Shown one piece after another: positions 39,705 to 41,881 of a DNA stretch of 41,881 nt. The stretch's first letter is position 1. Each line of letters starts with the position of its first letter. This DNA comes from an uncultured Subdoligranulum sp. (GTDB taxonomy: Bacteria > Bacillota_A > Clostridia > Oscillospirales > Ruminococcaceae), in assembly GCF_937890665.1 (NCBI RefSeq), contig NZ_CALADU010000105.1, forward strand, positions 1 through 41,881. The letters are read 5' to 3'. The notes beneath the pieces were generated by a model. It was not told where the DNA came from. It ran no database searches and saw only the letters and a list, made by a program, of their open reading frames with translations. The position numbers were made by a program, and so were the translations under genes.

Positions 39705-40406
39705 TTACTTGCAGTCCTGAATGGCCGCGGTGAACCGGGCCGTGATCTCGGCGGGGCGGGTGATGGCGCCGCCGACCACCAGCGCATAGGCGCCGGCTTC
39801 CAGCGCTTTGCGGGCCTGCTCGGGGTAGTGGATGTGCCCCTCGGCGATCACTTTGGCGGGGCATTCCTTGGCAAGCTGGGCCACAAAGTCGAAGTCGATG
39901 TCGTTGATGCCGGTGGTCTCGGGGGTGTAGCCCCGCATGGTGGTGCCCACAAAGTCGGCCCCGGCGGCGGCACAGGCCATGGCTTCCTCCAAGGTGGCGA
40001 TGTCGGCCATCACCAACTGGTCGGGATACTTGGCCTTGATTTCCCGGATAAACTCCGCCGCCGTCTTGCCGTCGGGGCGCAGGGCGCTGGTGCCCTGTAC
40101 GGCCAGAATGTCCACGCCGCAGGCCACCAGCGCGTCCACCTCGGCCATCGTTACGGTGATGTACATGGGGGTGCCGGGGTAGTCTTTTTTGATAATGCCG
40201 ATCACCGGCAGGTCCACCACCGCCTTGATCTGGGTGATGTCCCGCACGGTGTTGGCCCGGATGCCCACCGCTCCGCTCATGGCGGCAGCCTTGGCCATCA
40301 GCGGCATAATGCCGCCTTCGGGGGTGTACAGGGGTTCATGCTCCAGCGCTTGGCAGGACACGATCAGCCCGTGATGGATTTGCTGGAAAATTTCTTCCTT
40401 CTTCAT
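39705..40406 (-). CDS. nanE: N-acetylmannosamine-6-phosphate 2-epimerase
   Basis: This enzyme converts ManNAc-6-phosphate to GlcNAc-6-phosphate. It is a TIM barrel of 233 residues. Family blocks are GLIVSCQALEHEPLY at the N-terminus, GAVGIRANTVRDI, PVIGIIKKDYPGTPMYITVT (catalytic lysine region), ADIATLEEAMACAAAGADFVGTT, and VIAEGHIHYPEQARKALEAGAYALVVGGAITRP. ATG 40406 overlaps the yhcH stop by 4 bp; GGAG lies 10-13 bases upstream, helped by translational coupling. Confidence 0.95.
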   Translation of the reverse strand: MKKEEIFQQIHHGLIVSCQALEHEPLYTPEGGIMPLMAKAAAMSGAVGIRANTVRDITQIKAVVDLPVIGIIKKDYPGTPMYITVTMAEVDALVACGVDILAVQGTSALRPDGKTAAEFIREIKAKYPDQLVMADIATLEEAMACAAAGADFVGTTMRGYTPETTGINDIDFDFVAQLAKECPAKVIAEGHIHYPEQARKALEAGAYALVVGGAITRPAEITARFTAAIQDCK

Positions 40407-40876
40407 TCCAAATACGCTCCTTTGTTGTGCAGCATCTCGATCTTGACCACGGCTTTGCGCACGGTGTCGCAGTCCGGGGTGCGGCAACTGGGTTTGTGGG
40501 GCTCGCCGGGGAAGAACAGGGCAAACCGCCCATCCCCCAAGGTGCCGGCGGCTTGCTCCGGTCCGGTCACAAAACCGGCGTCGGTCTCCCCGTCGTAGGG
40601 CTTGTCCTCGGCCCCGGCGGCGGCCCAGCCCCACTGCTCCGACCCCGTCAGGTCGATCTGCAAATCGGCATAGCGGTGGTGGTACTCAAAAGCGGCGCCT
40701 TCGGCGTCCCGCAGGGCGGCATCCATCACGTTGATGAACACCCGGTCGCCGTCGATCTCGGTGCGGCCGTTGGGCAGGGCGGCAGGGTCATGGGCCATCA
40801 GCCACCGGATGGCCACGTCCAAATTTTTGTGCAGGCCGCGGTAGCGCGGCAGATTCTGCAAGGTATCGGTGATCAT
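40403..40876 (-). CDS. yhcH: YhcH/YjgK/YiaL-family cupin protein
   Basis: This 157-residue cupin-fold protein is regularly found in sialic acid operons. In E. coli the homologue (NanQ) is reported to speed anomer interconversion of sialic acid. Sequence blocks are FEYHHRYADLQIDLTGSEQW, FALFFPGEPHKPS (metal-binding histidines) and VRKAVVKIEML near the end. ATG 40876 has AAAGGA upstream. It lies 72 bp after nanA across a small hairpin, and overlaps nanE by 4 bp. Confidence 0.9.
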   Translation of the reverse strand: MITDTLQNLPRYRGLHKNLDVAIRWLMAHDPAALPNGRTEIDGDRVFINVMDAALRDAEGAAFEYHHRYADLQIDLTGSEQWGWAAAGAEDKPYDGETDAGFVTGPEQAAGTLGDGRFALFFPGEPHKPSCRTPDCDTVRKAVVKIEMLHNKGAYLE

Positions 40877-40912
40877 AGGGGGTCCTTTCCGGGGCGGCGC
40901 CCCAAACAGGGA

Positions 40913-40940
40913 CAGGCTCCCCTGAAATCAGGGAAGCCTG
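40913..40940 (-). other. Intercistronic hairpin between nanA and yhcH
   Basis: Arms of 13 bases with one mismatch (40913-40925 and 40928-40940) and only a 2-base centre; no T run follows. It may set transcript stability or reduce expression of the later genes rather than terminate. Confidence 0.5.
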
Positions 40941-40948
40941 CCGCCGGA

Positions 40949-41881
40949 TTATAGCGTCTGGACTTCGGCCAGCGCGCTTTCGATCATCGTCTGGGCGGCC
41001 ACCACAACGGCGTCGTCCGCCTCGGTCAAACCGGGCAGCGGCGGGCGCACGCCGCCCAGCTCCAAACCGTACATGCGGCGCAGGATCTCTTTCTGCACAG
41101 CGTACAGGTTGCCGTGGGCCTCGCACATCTTGTAGATGATCCGGTCCGCCAGATACTGCACATGACGGGCGGTGGCGATGTCCCCCTTGCCCAGCAGCTC
41201 GTTCATCTTGAGGAACAGCTCGGGCATGACGGCATAGGTGCCGCCGATGCCGCCGTCGGCGCCCATCACCCGGCCCGACACAAACTGCTCGTCGGGACCG
41301 TTGAAGACCGCGAAGCCGTCCTTGCCCCGGGCGGCGATGCCGGCATCCTTGAACATCTGGATGTCCTGCACCGGCATGGAGGAGTTCTTCACAGCCACCA
41401 CGTTGGGGTTTTTCAGCATTTCGGCCAGCAGGGGCATGGTCAGGGCGGTGCCCGCCAACTGAGGGATGTTGTAGATGACGAACTCAGTGTTGGGGGCGGC
41501 GGCGCTCATGGCGTTCCAGTAGTCCGCGATGGCGTAGTTGGGCAGGTGGAAGTAGATGGGCGGGATGGCCGCGATGGCATCCACGCCGCACTGTTCCGCA
41601 TGGGCGGCCAGTTCCACACTGTCGGCGGTGTTGTTGCAGGCCACATGGGCAATAACGGTGATCTTGCCCTTGGCCTCGCTCATGACGGCTTCCAGCACGG
41701 TTTTGCGCTCCGCCACGCTTTGGTAGATGCACTCGCCGGAAGAACCGCCCACGTACAGGCCCTTGACGCCCTTGGCGATCAGATGCCGGGCCAGCGCCTT
41801 GACGCCTTCCACTGAGATCGCCCCGTTCTTGTCATAGCAGGCATAGAAGGCCGGGATCACACCGCGGTATTTGTTGATGTC
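40949..41881 (-). CDS. nanA: N-acetylneuraminate lyase, 5' end outside the window
   Basis: This class I aldolase splits sialic acid to pyruvate and N-acetylmannosamine. The DapA/NanA TIM barrel shows GLYVGGSSGECIYQSVAERK (substrate loop), the tyrosine in EFVIYNIPQLAG, and the Schiff-base lysine in VVAVKNSSMP. The reading frame is open to the last base. The residues before GTG 41860 (DINKYRG) continue the normal NanA start, so the true start lies just beyond the right edge and only about ten residues are missing. It is the first visible gene of nanA-yhcH-nanE-nanK; transporter or sialidase genes may lie further right. Confidence 0.94.
   Translation of the reverse strand, partial: DINKYRGVIPAFYACYDKNGAISVEGVKALARHLIAKGVKGLYVGGSSGECIYQSVAERKTVLEAVMSEAKGKITVIAHVACNNTADSVELAAHAEQCGVDAIAAIPPIYFHLPNYAIADYWNAMSAAAPNTEFVIYNIPQLAGTALTMPLLAEMLKNPNVVAVKNSSMPVQDIQMFKDAGIAARGKDGFAVFNGPDEQFVSGRVMGADGGIGGTYAVMPELFLKMNELLGKGDIATARHVQYLADRIIYKMCEAHGNLYAVQKEILRRMYGLELGGVRPPLPGLTEADDAVVVAAQTMIESALAEVQTL

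Overview
The window is GC-rich (I estimate above 60%) and carries genes typical of an anaerobic gut Firmicute. The iron-sulfur two-subunit serine dehydratase, YtrA-type GntR regulator, GldG/DUF4340 ABC system, PTS with a LevR-type regulator, and sialic acid catabolism genes together suggest the Oscillospiraceae/Ruminococcaceae (Faecalibacterium/Gemmiger-like). Genus cannot be fixed from sequence alone. I see no rRNA, tRNA, CRISPR array, insertion sequence or phage gene. The window is ordinary chromosome, densely coded on both strands, with clear hairpin terminators and recognisable promoters.

Layout. 1-6.3 kb: an RpiR/SIS regulator, an MBOAT plus SGNH/DHHW pair for cell-surface O-acylation, and a Gfo/Idh/MocA oxidoreductase with a glycerate kinase. 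6.3-11.7 kb: sdaAB-sdaAA (serine to pyruvate), divergent from a MATE pump, GNAT and GH2 glycosidase operon. 11.7-15.1 kb: a small XRE repressor with twin candidate operators, an HTH-protein/Ser-Thr-kinase pair, and a duplicated-domain lipoprotein with a small membrane protein. 15.1-20 kb: a GntR-controlled ABC-2 operon holding two paralogous exported proteins of unknown function. 20-27 kb: a two-component system followed by a GldA/GldF/GldG/DUF4340-type ABC export system. The two promoters share the same 11-bp-period direct-repeat box. 27-30.6 kb: a radical SAM/SPASM enzyme, a TetR regulator and rpoN (sigma-54).

30.6-38.5 kb is the most distinctive part. It holds a phosphotriesterase-family lactonase, a 936-residue LevR-type sigma-54 activator, a perfect -24/-12 promoter, a galactitol-family PTS (IIA, IIB, IIC), a DgoD-family dehydratase and a KDPG/KDPGal-type aldolase. 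No sugar-acid kinase lies within this gene group. The most economical reading is that the PTS phosphorylates an aldonate or its lactone on entry. The lactonase, dehydratase and aldolase would then convert the phospho-compound to pyruvate and glyceraldehyde 3-phosphate. rpoN lies immediately downstream and faces this cluster. From 38.8 kb to the end is a sialic acid catabolic operon (nanA, yhcH, nanE, nanK) whose first visible gene, nanA, runs off the right edge.

Assignments rest on motifs and recalled family resemblance; no database search was run. Promoters, operators and hairpins were found by eye.
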